From assembly GCF_000004075.3 (NCBI RefSeq), contig NC_026661.2, positions 19,372,307 to 19,436,306 on the forward strand: 64,000 nt of DNA, written 5' to 3'. Under the pieces are notes generated by a model. It ran no database searches. It worked only from the letters and a program-made list of their open reading frames with translations, and had not been told where the DNA came from. Source of the DNA: Cucumis sativus. Lineage: Eukaryota; Streptophyta; Magnoliopsida; Cucurbitales; Cucurbitaceae. A program made the position numbers and the translations under genes. This document shows, one piece after another, positions 1-14,229 of this stretch (within the stretch, counting starts at the first letter, position 1; every line of letters begins with the position of its first letter).

Positions 1-226
1 GAGGAAATGAAAACACCAAGCTCATAGTTACAAAAATAATTTGACTTATTGAAAATACTCAATTGAGCTCTTAAGTTTAAATAGTTACTCATATCTTCTA
101 TCAAAGACCATTTATAGATCCTTAAAATCATCTCAAGGCTTCTTTTGTGCTACTTGAAAAGCCGTTGTTATTTCTCCATAAATTTTCAACTTGTAGACTA
201 AAAATACTTTATGCATTGGTTGGCGC

Positions 227-1550
227 AGCCTGTTGCAGAGCTCCAATATGGTAAAGTATCTGCTGAAGAACTGGTGCAGGCAGTTAATGAAATGCTTACT
301 ACTGCTGGAATCAACGTGGATATTGAGCGGCAGTCCCTCTTGCAAAAGGCTTTAATCCTGCAAGAACAATTGAAGGATTCTCAGGCAGCTCTTTTGTTAG
401 AACAGGTGAGTATTTGCTAAACCGTTTGTGTGCTCTATGTATTGTGTAGAACTATGTCATTCTATAAATTACCAAATTGATGTGACCTAGCATCTAAGAG
501 ATAGAACTCCAGGAATACTCCACAAGAGTCTTAATTATTTAAAAGTCGCACTAGTGTGAATACAAATGACTATTCCTTAGTCATAGTAGATGCTAACCTA
601 CCAAGTAGAAACTAATTACTAACAAAATAACCAACGTGCAAATCCACTTGAAGCCAAAGGTTTAGTCTCACCAAATCTCCAAATGTTTGGCAAGTCAATG
701 CCCAACGGTGAGTTTCTTTGTTGTCTCATTAGATGTGAGGTTGCAACGGGAGGGAGTAAAGACAGTATAATGCGTTTAATAGGAAGGTCATAACATGGTG
801 GCCACCCCAAAAAAATTCACAAGATTTGGAATCTTGTGACAAAGTGAGTTCACTCGGTCATTTTCAATGTTAGAGTAAAATGGAATTTAAGCCTACTCTG
901 CTTTGCAGCGCAGCCGAGGGCTGTTCTGACCGAATCCCACGGTCCATATTTCCTCTTTCACAAAATTCAGTTTTCACCACGAGAATTTATCACTTTGAGA
1001 GCCATTTTCGTTTTTTCATTTTTGTTGATACCAATTGATAGATTGAGATATAAATGAAATATTAGGAAAGATTCCAAACTATTTGAAATTCTTACTCAAT
1101 AACACCCTTTCTCTAATTCTTCAACTCCCCCTACTTGTAAACTCAATTTACCTTCACTCTAGTTCTAACTCACTAGTTATCCACAGTATAACTAATAAAA
1201 AACCTGGCCAGTGGCCATATTCTTGTTTAATTTTGCTATTTAAGTACTTTCTTCTTTAAAAAAAAAAAAAAAAACTTCATTGTTCTTCAAGTCAACAAAA
1301 GCATAACTTTCTACCTTAAGATTTATTCATGGTTTCTGCATCAATTTTGCAGGAAAAGTCTGATGCCGCAGCCAAAGAAGCCGATACAGCGAAAGCAGCT
1401 TGGCTTTGTCGGGTTTGTTTGACTTCCGAGGTAGAAATAACCATAGTACCTTGCGGCCATGTTCTGTGCCGCAAGTGTTCTTCTGCTGTTTCAAAGTGCC
1501 CATTTTGCCGACTTAAAGTTTCAAAAATCATGAGAATATTTCGACCTTGA
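227..1550 (+). CDS. Sacsin-like giant protein with C-terminal RING finger (3' end only)
   Basis: Only the last two exons are in the window, about 227-405 and 1353-1550, joined by a GT-AG intron of 947 bp. The first acceptor is uncertain: a CAG near 226 fits, but the open frame runs further upstream. The last exon carries a C3HC4 RING: CRVC, then CGHVLC and RKC, then CPFC, followed by the tail MRIFRP and a stop. The preceding residues form a charged helix (LLLEQ|EKSDAAAKEADTAKAAW). This tail matches what I remember of the very large Arabidopsis sacsin-like RING protein At5g23110, and HCF136 and a LysM gene follow it there as here. RING proteins of this type are usually E3 ubiquitin ligases; substrates are not known to me. 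The family is inferred from the tail and the neighbourhood, since the sacsin repeats lie outside the window. Confidence 0.8.
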
Positions 1551-2571
1551 TCTCTTCTAATTCAAGGTTAAGAACAACATGCAAAAGAATGGTCATTTTG
1601 ACCTCGGAATCAGTTGGCTAAAACCCAAGAAGCAACATGGTTTACATTTTGGTTTTCCACACAATTATTTGTTATGTTTGTATATCTGAGTCGAAAATGT
1701 AAATGAAATCTTTAGTTTCCTTTTTCTGTAACTTGTCATTCATTGGTGTACATATTGGCAGTGTAAGTAACATTGATATGTCCAATAAGATTTATTCTTT
1801 ATTAGTGGAAAACAATTGTTTATCCGTTAACTTATTATTGGATTGTTAAAACGTAATAGCAAGTACCACCACACACTCATTGCAAATTAGAGAGAGAACG
1901 TGAACGGTTCTAAGTGTTTGGCAACTTGAGTAATTTGGTAGAGTTGAGTTTTGTTTGGTTCACCAATAATTAAGTGGATTTATTATCTTGTTATTCGTAT
2001 CAACTCACATTTTTTATATTGCTTTTCGCGTCGATTCCTAATAACTTTTCTATAATTATTACCAATTCAACTCAACTCATTGTTTTTATTGCTAACCAAA
2101 CGTCTTCTTAGAGAGTTTAAATGTAGGATTGTAAAAGTTAAAGAGTATGATTCAAATTATCTTAGTTTGGTGTACGAGGCCATTTCTTTATATGAAACCA
2201 TTTCTATATATGAAAATAGTTTGTTATCTCATTTGAATATTTTTATTTGAATGAGAAACCATTTCTATATATGAAAATAGTTTGTTATCTCATTTGAATA
2301 TTTTTATTTGAATGATCCTTAGGCAGGCAAGGTAGCAAAATGTTTTTTTTGACAAAAAGAGAGAAGAGAATTTTTAATGGAATATTATTTTAAATAGCCT
2401 TTATTTTTAATTTTTTATAGTTTAGTCCTCAAGACTTTATCCGTTTGCACTTGGAGAGGCTTCAAAATCACCCGCGAAGCCGTTTGTTTGTGGATAATGT
2501 GAGAGAGAGATAAGAGAGAGAGAGAGTTCATCACCCAACACTTCTCTCCCTCCTTTCCTTTTCTCTCTTCA
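1551..2571. other. Intergenic spacer, sacsin-like to HCF136
   Basis: About 1 kb of AT-rich sequence with no supported gene. It contains the 3' UTR of the upstream gene, a 61-bp tandem duplication near 2195-2315 and, just before the HCF136 start codon, a GA-rich leader (2498-2526) typical of plant 5' UTRs. Confidence 0.7.
2195..2315. repeat. Near-perfect 61-bp tandem duplication
   Basis: The unit beginning AAACCATTTCTATATATGAA occurs at 2195 and again at 2256, head to tail, with virtually no differences. It lies 250-370 bp upstream of the HCF136 start codon. The near identity suggests a recent duplication. Confidence 0.9.
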
Positions 2572-5500
2572 ATGGCCACTCTGCAACAACAACTCCTCAA
2601 ACCTTCATGGACTTCCTCTCTCTTCGCTTCATCCACCTCTCCACGCCATTCCCTCTCTCAACCCCAACTTCTTCCTCGAACTCTTTCTTCCACTACTCCC
2701 AAAGCCTCTCTTCACAATTCTTCCATCAACCGCCGCCACTTTGTGGCTGACACCGCAGCTGCTGTTTCACTCTCGCTTTCTCCTTTTATTGCCCCAGTAC
2801 AGCCGGCGAAGTCCGAAGAATCCTTGTCGGAGTGGGAGAGACTTTACCTTCCTATAGATCCTGGTGTTGTCCTTCTCGACATTGCTTTTGTGCCTGATGA
2901 TATGAACCATGGTTAGTTTCCATTGCTTCGGTTCTTTTTTTTACTTCGTCGTTGAGATAGAAATGCACGAGAATTTTGAATTTGTTTTTGTTTTTCTACT
3001 GCGAATTTTGCGATTCGCGACTTCGGAACTCACTGTTTACGATAATGAATTATTGGAGTTTGGGAGAAGTTGTACATGGAACAGCTATTTGCAGGCTTAA
3101 TTTCTCTATTCTAGTCAAGTTAAGCTGGTCTTTGAAGCCTCCGCATACCCAATTATTTTTACGCCTAATCGAATTCGGGGAAAGCAATTTCTGGTTATCA
3201 TTTCTTCAAATGTTTTTTCTTTTTTATCTACCTTGTTACTGCTTGTGGACTTTGTCAAGGTTCCTGACTATTGTAATTTTGTAGTTTCTCGTTCCTACAC
3301 CTGCGGTTTTGAGTTCGTTTCACCAATATAATGCCATGAAATCATTTGACACTTCCAGCCCACTGCAGGCTTTCTTTTGGGGACTAGGCAAACCATTTTA
3401 GAGACAAAAGATGGTGGAAGAACATGGGCTCCACGTTCAATACCATCGGCTGAAGAAGAAGACTTTAACTACCGATTTAATTCTATTAGCTTCAAAGGAA
3501 AGGAGGGATGGATTGTTGGCAAGCCTGCAATTCTGTTGTACACTTCAGATGCTGGAGAAAGTTGGGAAAGGATACCTCTTAGTGCTCAGCTTCCTGGAGA
3601 TATGGTAAACTAATATGTTATTATCAATGATAAGGAATTGTCATATATGATCATGTGCTCTAATTAGAATTTTTCTTTTCTTAGATTGAATGGTACGTTT
3701 TAGCCTTTTCACTATCAATCGTAGTTATAAATCATTCACAGCAACTCAAGTGCACTCATTTACAAAATTAAGATGGAAATTTTGATTTTCTTAAAATCTA
3801 TCTACAGCTATAAATTAATCGGTTTTTTTCTTTCTTTTTCTGCCAGTAAATGCTTATATTTGACTCTAAAATGGGTGACTCTATTATAAATCTTCAGGTC
3901 TACATTAAAGCAACTGGAGAAAAAAGTGCAGAGATGGTTACTGATGAAGGTGCAATTTATGTTACATCTAACAAGGGATATAATTGGAAGGCTGCAGTTC
4001 AGGAGACTGTTTCTGCCACTCTTAATAGGTGAGCTTCAGCAGGAGAGAATTGTCCATTCTAAGAGTGTTTAACATAAAATACTCATTTAGAATTTAATCT
4101 TGAAATCATAAGAGGAATAATTAATAAGCTGCTGGCTGATAAGATTTTACGAGCAGCTTGTGGCAGGATATCATGGGCCACAGTTTGCTAGTTTAGCTCA
4201 TTAAAGGAAAAAAAATTAAATCCCTATTATGGGATGTTAATGTGGTTTTTCTTAAAACTTTTTTCAGAACAGTTTCTAGTGGTATAAGTGGGGCAAGCTA
4301 TTACACGGGAACCTTTAACACAGTAAATCGCTCTCCAGATGGGCGTTATGTAGCTGTTTCAAGTCGTGGTAACTTCTACCTCACCTGGGAGCCGGGGCAG
4401 GTTTGCTTCTGTACTTATTTCTCTTCTTATCTCTCTTCTTCTAAGTGTACTTCTTTGAACTGGGTGTGGAAGCAGTTTGGTCCTGCTAAATAAGATTGTT
4501 GGGTGCTGAGTTTCTCGTCAGGCTTATCACTACATCAGTCACTAAAACTTGGCTTTATTTGCAATTCCAGCCATTCTGGCAGCCACATAATAGAGCTATT
4601 GCAAGGAGGATTCAGAACATGGGGTGGAGAGCTGATGGTGGTCTTTGGCTTCTTGTACGGGGAGGAGGACTTTTTCTTAGTAAAGGGACAGGGGTAAGTA
4701 AAGTTGGTCCTTTTCCTTTCTAGTCAAGCCACGCTAATGAAAATATGGAAAATGGTTTAGAGTTGCATTGTGGGTTTATTTTGACCTTTAGCAAGAATCA
4801 TTTTCCCCTCCTCCCACCAGTTACACAAGCCTTGAACATTGTATGTATGCTTTTCATCTTTAGACTTATGGCTATTGGCTGCATGATAACTCAATAGTAT
4901 AATCCTACAAACGCATTGCCTTTCAGATATGCTTTCATAGTTTCATTTATAACTTTTGTTGGGTTTTTCTTTTCTTTCATAATCAAAATGATGAACATAT
5001 TGGAAATGGACAAAACTAAATTTTCATCGTATTCATGGTTTTCTTGAAAACAGAGTGACAAGTAAATTCTAGATTGTCATTCTATCCAAAACTGTAAACT
5101 AGAAGCCTAGACTTCTCAGCCAATTTCTGCCAAGTATGTCTTGTTGAATTCAATATGTTTTATACAACAGATAAGTGAGGAGTTCGAAGAAGTTCCAGTT
5201 CAAAGCCGAGGTTTTGGCATATTAGATGTTGGTTATCGTTCAAAGGTAATCATTTAAAATCATTTCAATGCCTACTCTTCTATGCGTCTTGAGATTCCTG
5301 CTGATATTGTGATTGAGATAGAAATAGTAATTTTGTTAGTTGACCTTGGAGGCTGTACTCAATGAATCTCAGTGATTTTTGTGGGAGATTACATAAAGGG
5401 TCAGACAAAAGCCTCAGTATGATTGTTTAGATTTTTAGTTAGTCTGATACATATTTGTGGTACGAGGTGTGACTGTGTTCTACATCTTCTCTGGAGTAGT

Positions 5501-6553
5501 TAGGTTTCTTGTTTGATCACAGATCTTCCTGCAATTATTAACGTGAGAAATGATTGGTACTGTCATAGAACCTTTACAACCTTGTGTCATAATAAATAAT
5601 TGATACTGTCCATGACACCTTGAGCTAATTTGGAAGTCACACATATTATTCTTAGTAGTCATATCTAATCATTCCTTGACATAGTCTGTGTGCTGAATTT
5701 GGATATCCATATCCTTAGAATTTATCATGAGCACCAGACAGAAGGAAATATCATCCCTTTGCTCAAATGGTGGATTCTTATGTATTTATTAATTTCTGGT
5801 CTGAGTTGTACAGGAAGAGGCTTGGGCAGCTGGGGGAAGTGGAGTACTTTTGAAAACTACAAATGGTGGCAGGTCATGGACCCGTGATAAAGCAGCTGAC
5901 AATATTGCAGCCAACTTGTACTCTGTAAAGTGAGTATGACCATTCTGTAAATTTCAGTTTGTCTTACAATTTTTTAAATCTGAAACTACCTCCTACTCAA
6001 GTACCTACTTTTAAGACTATTCCTTTATATAAACTCTCTTTCTATCGCTGGCCTTCCTTTCTCGGATGAATAAAGTGTAAGGAAGAATCAAAGCTAACCT
6101 TGCTTCTTCTATGGTCTTTTTTGGTTGAGTGTTGGGATCACTTTGGGAAGTTAAAACTGTTTTTAACATGTTAAGGACACTTTTAAAAAGTTTTATAGGG
6201 TTTTGTTTTATAATTGAAAATAATGTTAACAAATTTTGTAACCATTGAGAATCACTTGGAAGTTATTTTAAAGTATCAAGTTTTTATTTCAAAAGTCATC
6301 TCAAACTCACAACATTGAAATAATATCTAGTTTTGTGGCCGAGACATGATCATAAGCGAGATGAAATTTTGCTTTGACTTTGCTAATAAAGTTTAGTGGA
6401 TTGGGTTTAGTACTGAGCATAAGTTCTTTACTTTCGATTTACCTTCACATGTGCTGTCTCTTATAGTCCTTGATACATCTCCGCAGGTTTATAAACGACA
6501 AGAAAGGTTTTGTGCTCGGAAATGATGGGGTGTTACTTCAATATCTTGGTTGA
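2572..6553 (+). CDS. HCF136: Photosystem II stability/assembly factor HCF136, chloroplastic
   Basis: Eight exons with canonical junctions: 2572-2911, 3369-3604, 3898-4028, 4268-4400, 4571-4693, 5171-5245, 5814-5929, 6487-6553. They give 406 aa, close to the 403 aa of Arabidopsis HCF136. The N terminus is a Ser/Thr-rich chloroplast transit peptide. A twin-arginine signal follows (RRHF, residues about 54-57, then a hydrophobic stretch and AKS), indicating Tat export to the thylakoid lumen. The mature part has Ycf48-type beta-propeller repeats, for example [18 protein letters not shown] and [13 protein letters not shown], and ends [17 protein letters not shown]136/Ycf48 is known to bind newly made D1 and to be needed for assembly of the PSII reaction centre. 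The start is the first ATG after a GA-rich leader. Identity is very secure, and neighbours match the Arabidopsis order. Confidence 0.97.
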
Positions 6554-9275
6554 AGTGTTTGATTTTCCTCGGTAATAGTTCATATCACTACTTTCCTTCT
6601 CCTCTTTGAATTTTCTGTCTCACTGTCACTGTAAAAATTCTTCTGCTAGGAAAAAGAAGAATTGTTGACGATAATCAATTGAAACTTGACCCACAAGGTT
6701 AAAATGTTAATTTAAATTGTTTGGGGATCAAATTTATGTTTACATATATTTTTGGAAAGTTCACGTTCAAAATTGTTTAGAAACTTAAAAGCTGGAAAAG
6801 AAAACTTTTTAGAACATATTTTTTATTCAACACAAAATTTATTTCAGAGGTTTTTTTTTTTTTTTCTTAAGCTTTATTTTAAAATTTTAGAGTTTAGTGT
6901 CTAGACTTTGGAGTTCAAAGATTTTGGCCCCTCATAGCTGTTTAGTTAAGAGCTTATAAGCTATACTTCTACCTACAAGAAATGTGAAAACTGTAGCATG
7001 AAAGAGAGAGTGCATAAATTTCATAAACATTAAACTAAGAACAAAACTGTTTCAACTTTTGACATTTTTCTTATTCAGGTTACAGAATCAGATTCTATCT
7101 ATATGATGATGCTTGCGATGGAAATTTTGTATCATTAAATCATAGCTTTGCATTCTTGCTTTCGATGATGGGATGAGGTGTTAATGCTACCAAGTTTCAT
7201 ATCTTATTTTCATTTCTGAAGGTCACAAACTTTGAGCAATGCTTTCATTTGAAAGAATCGACATCGTAAATAGTTTTGCGTTTTTTGTTAATATTTGTAA
7301 TCTAAATCTATACTTGTTCAGATGCCCATTGTTGAATGCAAACGATGATGAATTTGGAAGTTATAGATGTTTTTTTGTCCTCTGATTCTTACACAACTTT
7401 ACTGTATATTTGAACCTTTATTTATGCACATTACCATTTCATTTCTAGGATTTGATGAGTGGTGTGCGGACACTCTTTTAATTTCATTTCACTTAAGTTC
7501 AGATGCCCTTTGATAGTACAAGTTTTATGTCGGTGATTTCAACTTTTTTTCATGTTGTGTGATTTTAATTCGAATTGGAATAAATTTTGATATTTTCTTT
7601 AGTTCAAATAGGTTTAGATGTTGCATTATGGAAATAAAGAATCTAAAATAAATAGAGGGCTGTATGAAGTGTATTTGTTTTTGTCCAAGAGCTTACAAAT
7701 GATATTTTAAAATAGTTTGGAACTTTGATGAATGTAGCAGTCTTCTACATTCAGTAATCTTCATAGTAAATTTTTTTCTTTTATTTCTAAATACTCCAAC
7801 TAGTCCCTTTGAGTTTTTCTTTGTAATTTGTGCTACATATATAAATCACTTAACCATCAAATGACTAAGTATAAATTAATCCAATCAAATCAAATTAAAT
7901 CAAATTTTTGTCAAGCGGTGAATCCTCCCTATTTGTTTGATGAAATATTTTAATTAGTTGTATGTTGAAATATTTTAATTAGTTGTATGTTATAAGTGAT
8001 GAGAAGTGGAAACACAAAAGTAGATACATTTCGAGATGTACCTAAGTATTATCCTAAATTAATTTTATCAGAATGAATGTAACCATACAATTGTAGTGAG
8101 TGACTAAAAAACTCTCTAATTAGAACCTGCTTACCTTACTAAGGTATAGGGGGGATATTCGGTTCGTTTTTGACGGGTTTGAGGTCAAACTAAGAACCAA
8201 AACAAATCAATTGTGTTTAAAAAGAAGGGATCCAAACCAATGTCATGGAACAAAACCATTGAATTGATTTTATTTTGATCAATTTATTATCGGTTTGGTT
8301 TTAATTCTATGCATTTTTTTTTGTTGTAATTCTCTTTTTGTTTGTTTTCAGTACACACTTGTTCTGAATGGTTCTTATTGCTAATTCAAAATTAAAATTA
8401 CATCTATTACTATTTTTTATTTTTTATGAATTGAAATATGACATTTTTGTGTTTTTTGAGTCGAAAAAAAACTATTTTATAAAATATAATAAAAAAATTA
8501 AATGATTTATATTTATTTTGATATAGTTTGCTACATTTTGTAAATAGCTTCAATATATTGGTGTATGTTTAAAAGAAAAAAAAGAAAAGGAAAAAAAACT
8601 ATTCCAACCCAAACTGATTGGTTTGCTCAAATATAAACAAAAATGTCCAATCTTAGAAATTAATTTTGCTCTTAACAAAAGAAAAAAGAGAAATTATAAA
8701 AAAAAAAATAGAATATTTGATTTTCTATTTTTGAAAAAACTCCTCAAAAAATAAGAAATTAAATTTCTTTATATATATATTATATAAAAGTGAAATGGGA
8801 GAGTCGGAGAAGGTTGAGTTTGAAACGAATGAAACGAATAACGACTTGGAAAAATATAAAAAACGCGCGGGTAAGTATTGTACGGAATCCTTATTCCTTA
8901 AATTTGCAATTCATCAAAACAAAGATGAATCCAAATTTGTCTTAAATTTCTCAGTTTTTCTATTACATCAAATTCCTTCCCTCACTGTGCCTTCAACGTA
9001 CGGATCAAAATCAGCTTCCATTCTCTCTCTTTCTCTTTCCCTCAATTTTTGGGGACGACCTTCATCCAACACCATTTCTCCTCCCCATTTACCCTAACAA
9101 AATATTCTTCTCAACCATCTCTCTATTTCCATTTTCTCCTCATTTCAACATTCTTCCTCCTGAATCCTGTTTCTCTCTTCATCATTTCTAGATCTGATCA
9201 TTTTCCCCTTTCCTTTCATTCACGACTCTTCTCAAATTTTCTATGCATTCCGGATGGTGAATTTGAGAGGAGCGG
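6554..9275. other. Intergenic AT-rich region, HCF136 to LysM gene
   Basis: No coding sequence I can support. It holds the HCF136 3' UTR, a 25-bp direct tandem repeat (7942-7991) and a degraded stretch near 8155-8640 with GGTTCG- and AACC-type words resembling eroded DNA-transposon ends. Upstream of the LysM gene is a CT-rich leader (about 9020-9240). The small open frame at 8795-9097 is not supported by homology. Confidence 0.6.
7942..7991. repeat. 25-bp tandem repeat, two copies
   Basis: GAAATATTTTAATTAGTTGT followed by ATGTT occurs at 7942 and again at 7967, identical and head to tail. Confidence 0.9.
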
Positions 9276-12170
9276 ATGGAAAAGGGAAGAGGATGTTACC
9301 AGGAGAATCGTGATTGGCATCTTGTTCAGACCAACGGTAATTGTGTAAATCGAACGATGGAGATTAATGGAACCAGCTCCTCTGAAGATTTGTCCTCCAT
9401 TTCATTCTGTTCTGGCCTTGGCTACATCGAACACCCTGTTTCAAGGTTCGATACTCTTGCCGGAATTGCTATCAAGTACGGCGTCGAGGTACTTATGCAT
9501 TCTTAATTGCTTTACTGTTCATTTGATTTTTTTATTTCTTGCTTGATTCAAAAGGTTTATAGGCCCACCTTTAAATCTGTTTTCTTATATATATTGCTTG
9601 CAACCTTTATGGGAGGGATTTTGATCATATTCTGTGGACTTTAATTCAGGAAGCAGTAACTAAAATTAACAGTACTTGAAAATTGAAATGGATTGTGGCG
9701 GATTTATTTGATATATATATAAGGATTAAATTAAACTTTCAAAAAGTGTATAATAGATTTATAATTTGTGTTTGATAGGTTTTAGACAATTTTAAAAAGT
9801 TTTAACAATTAGTTGGAGTTTGAATTTTATATTAAATGGAACTTGTAATTAATATAATGTTAGAAATACTTTAGTTGGAAGGGCAAATTTGATTATACAT
9901 ACTCACTAAGTTATAAACAAAATGCCTTTAAACATTGTTTTTGTTGAAAATACTACATTCTAACTTGCAATGTTAATCTTTTGAATTTCAAATCTTCCCA
10001 TGGAAATTATTTGAAGGAAATGTAATGGTAAAAAAATAGACCTTTTTTTAAAAGTCGCTTTAATTTATGCCTTGAATTTGAATAAATACTCCGATTTCTT
10101 ATCTTCTACCAAGAATTATATATTACAACCTTATATGGAATTGTTAAGAACGAAGATTAAATTGGAATTTTAGGGAGAGAAGGATTGATTGACCTTGTCT
10201 ACCTTGGTAAAATTTGAAAATTTCCTTTCTTTTTCTTTAACAAGCTACAAATAAAGTAAGAATGTTTATATCGTGAATAAAAACTTCAAAAACTTGGAAT
10301 TTTTTTCATGTCCCATGTGCCATAGAACAAAGGATCTAGATGAGAGAAGTTTATTTTCTGCTTCTCAGTGTAATGTTCTTTACAATCTATCATTTATGTT
10401 CGATGCATTCATTGCCACTATATAATTATGTAAATGAATTGCAAGGTCTCGGACATCAAGAAAATGAATGCATTGGTTACAGACCAACAAATGTTTGCTC
10501 TTAAATCTCTACAGATTCCAACTCCTGGAAGGCACCCTTCTCCTCTCTTATCTGAAGATCTTGACATTTCCAGGTTTTGGTTTTTTCTCTCTCAATAGTT
10601 TCATACCTGAACAATGTAATAAACTTCTTCAGTTTTTTTTTCCCCTTTTTAGTCCACAACATAACTCAGTTGATATTTAACTAGATATGTTGCTAATTTT
10701 TCAACCTGAGCCTAACTGTTCGAATCCTCTATCTTGAAGTTACATGTTAGAATACTCGCTCTTGAAACTAAAACATGAAAATGAAATAAAGTAAATTATT
10801 TTTAAAGCAGTTGAAAGGTGAATATTCAGATTGGCACTGAGACAAAAACAAACCAATGTTCCTATCAAATTTCTAAGGTTTTTGTAAGGATGACCCAATT
10901 TTGAATGTGTCAGTGAAATGATTCAATTATGAAAACGAATGAAAACTAATCTTTTGTTGACATCATATATAGAGCGCTCTAGCGTTAAGGAAGCCTCTGA
11001 TTGTGAAATAATATGAGCTCTAATATTTCAATTGAGATGCTTTTCTTTTAAATTAATAGTCGACCAATTGGTGATTGAAAAAGAAAATCGCTTCAGGACT
11101 CCAACCACTTTATGATAGATGAGACATCTCTAATGAGATTATACATTCCAAGCAAAGCTGAAGTGCTCTACGACATAAATAAAATGTTAGTTTTGGGTCA
11201 TTTCACATCAATGTGATCTGATCATCAGTACAAAAATCACCAAATTTCTTTTTCCTTATTTGCATCGACAAATATCAAGAGAATACCTGAAAGTGGACAA
11301 TGTCTCACTTGATATAATTATAGCATCTGTATGTTTTAGCTTGGCTTAAGTTATTATATGTATGCACACTCATGTGAAAGCTTCTACAGGAAGAGTAATT
11401 ATGAGCAAGATACAACTCGGCTCACTTCCTTTAATCTCTTGGACTCGTTCCCATCACTGAGAATCAGACCCTCCACACTCAAAACTCCATTACAACCCCA
11501 TCAAGCAAACGTACCGGCAATCTGTGAATTGACATCCTATAGCAAAGGTGAATTCAACCAGTTAGGATCTCATCCAAAGCTAGCATCCTCCCATAATCCC
11601 CATGGAAGCCACCATCGAAAATCAAGAAGCTTTGCAAATGGTTTTCCTTTGGAAAACATTGAATTCACCGACATCGTTACGGCCCCAAATGGAGCAGCTG
11701 ACTCCATCAAAGGGAGCGAAAAGCTCTGCAGGAGACGTCAGAAATCAATGGCAGACTTCTCGACCGCAACTGAAAGCATTTTGAACAAGACATACGCCAC
11801 CAACAATGGTGAATGTTTGTCAATGACAAGAAGAAGCTTAGATCTGAGACTGAAAGGAGTTCTTGGTAGAACAAATGCTGCATCAAATGGAGTTACTGAA
11901 TTGAGTAAATTGACACCAAATTTAACCGATGATATGGGAGGAGATTCCTCATTAATGAGGAATGGGATTCTTGGTGGAAGAAGATCATCAAGTACATGTA
12001 ATTTACAGGAAGCTGATAAAGGAAATGCTTCATCATCATCTAAGTGGTCAACTTCTTCTTGGAGTTTGAAAACAGATCTTCAAGCATTTTCATCTGCAAT
12101 GGTTACTAAGTCTATATTTGAAGGTTTGCCAAGGTCAGGATCAACAAGGTATAAAGCTTCAAGGGATTGA
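9276..12170 (+). CDS. LysM domain-containing protein (At5g23130-like)
   Basis: Three exons: 9276-9488, 10446-10573 and 11390-12170, giving 373 aa. One LysM domain spans the first two exons. It starts YIEHPVSRFDTLAGIAIKYG (residues about 48-67) and continues VSDIKKMNALVTDQQMFALK, then SLQIPTP, which is the complete LysM core. There is no signal peptide or membrane segment, so this is the non-secretory LysM class rather than a chitin receptor. The remaining two thirds are low-complexity, Ser/Arg/Lys-rich and probably disordered; a motif near the C terminus reads SSSSKWSTSSWSLKTDLQAF. The start at 9276 lies in frame upstream of the conserved MEINGTSSS; 9358 is the alternative. LysM domains bind N-acetylglucosamine polymers, but the ligand of this intracellular class is not known to me. 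It lies tail-to-tail with eL42, 713 bp away. Confidence 0.88.
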
Positions 12171-12281
12171 TTAAGAATTCATTGGTTTTAACATATTTAT
12201 TTGCAGATTGACCCAACATTTGTGCAGAATGATCATTGATTAAAGCCCTGGTTTGTTAGAGATTTTTAATAAGAACTAATA

Positions 12282-12412
12282 AATTTTGACAATGAGAGAT
12301 TGTTTTCAAAATTTTGACGATGAGAGATTGTTTTTTGAAAGTGTAATCTATGTGAGAAAGAAATTAATTTTGACAATGAGAGATTGTTTTTTGAACGTGT
12401 AATCAATGGGAG
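12282..12412. repeat. Degenerate tandem repeat in LysM gene 3' region
   Basis: The word AATTTTGACAATGAGAGATT recurs at 12282, 12310 (one change) and 12366. The latter two copies also share the following TTTTTTGAA and GTGTAATC. The array lies about 110 bp after the LysM stop codon, probably in its 3' UTR. Confidence 0.8.
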
Positions 12413-12883
12413 GGGGAAATTGTTACGTTCATGCTGTAAACTTCAGACTCAGTGATGGACAAAGTGTCCCCACGATGTACTAAAAAACAGTTTTGCAATC
12501 TTTTTCCTCTGGTATGGTCATTCATCTTTTAATTCTAAGCATTGGTCTTAGGATTTGAGTTTAACTTCAAACAAAGTTAGTGATACAAGAGTGTCGGGTT
12601 CAAACCCACCACACCAAATTTGTACTAAAAAAAACAAAGAAAACAATTACCTATCACAGCAGCAAAGAATGAAGCTGTGCAATTCAAACAAACTGATAAT
12701 ACGACATTGGGTAGAAGATAAAGCTAGTTGTTCCATTATAAACTGATACATTAAACAAAATTCAACAAGTAAAAATGTTCCCAAATATCAGAAACACCAA
12801 AACAAAAAAGCAAAGGGCAGAAACAAGCCCACAATTCTGACTCCCTAAACAGCAATATATAGTGAATGACAATGTTAATGCAT

Positions 12884-14013
<1,130 letters not shown>

Positions 14014-14045
14014 GGTGGATTCTTGTCCTCACAACTTCTCCGAAG

Positions 14046-14221
14046 AAACCCTAATCGGCGAACAAAAGGGATGGGAACAAGATCCCTCATTTTATATACT
14101 CCATAGATTTGGACATTGGAAACGATTATGGGCCAGATTTATGATCATTGTAGCCCACGGTTCATTGTAAGCCTAACTAATTGGCCCAATAGTTAACTGC
14201 CCTAATACTTGGTGATGGGCC
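14046..14221 (-). promoter_or_regulatory. Telo-box and site II elements of the eL42 promoter
   Basis: Upstream of the eL42 ATG are a telo-box AAACCCTAA (14046-14054) and site II cores TGGGCC (14129-14134), AGCCCA (14152-14157), GGCCCA (14183-14188) and TGGGCC (14216-14221). In plants this combination is known from ribosomal-protein and cell-growth genes, where TCP-family proteins bind site II. The positions are seen directly; the function is inferred. Confidence 0.8.
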
Positions 14222-14229
14222 AAACTATG

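Noticed and set aside
540-1000. Possible transposon in the sacsin-like intron
   Set aside because: Somewhat mixed composition, but no terminal repeats or coding remnant could be seen.
8795-9348. Two overlapping open frames upstream of the LysM gene
   Set aside because: Low-complexity CT-rich leader translation; no domain, no splice connection needed by the LysM protein.
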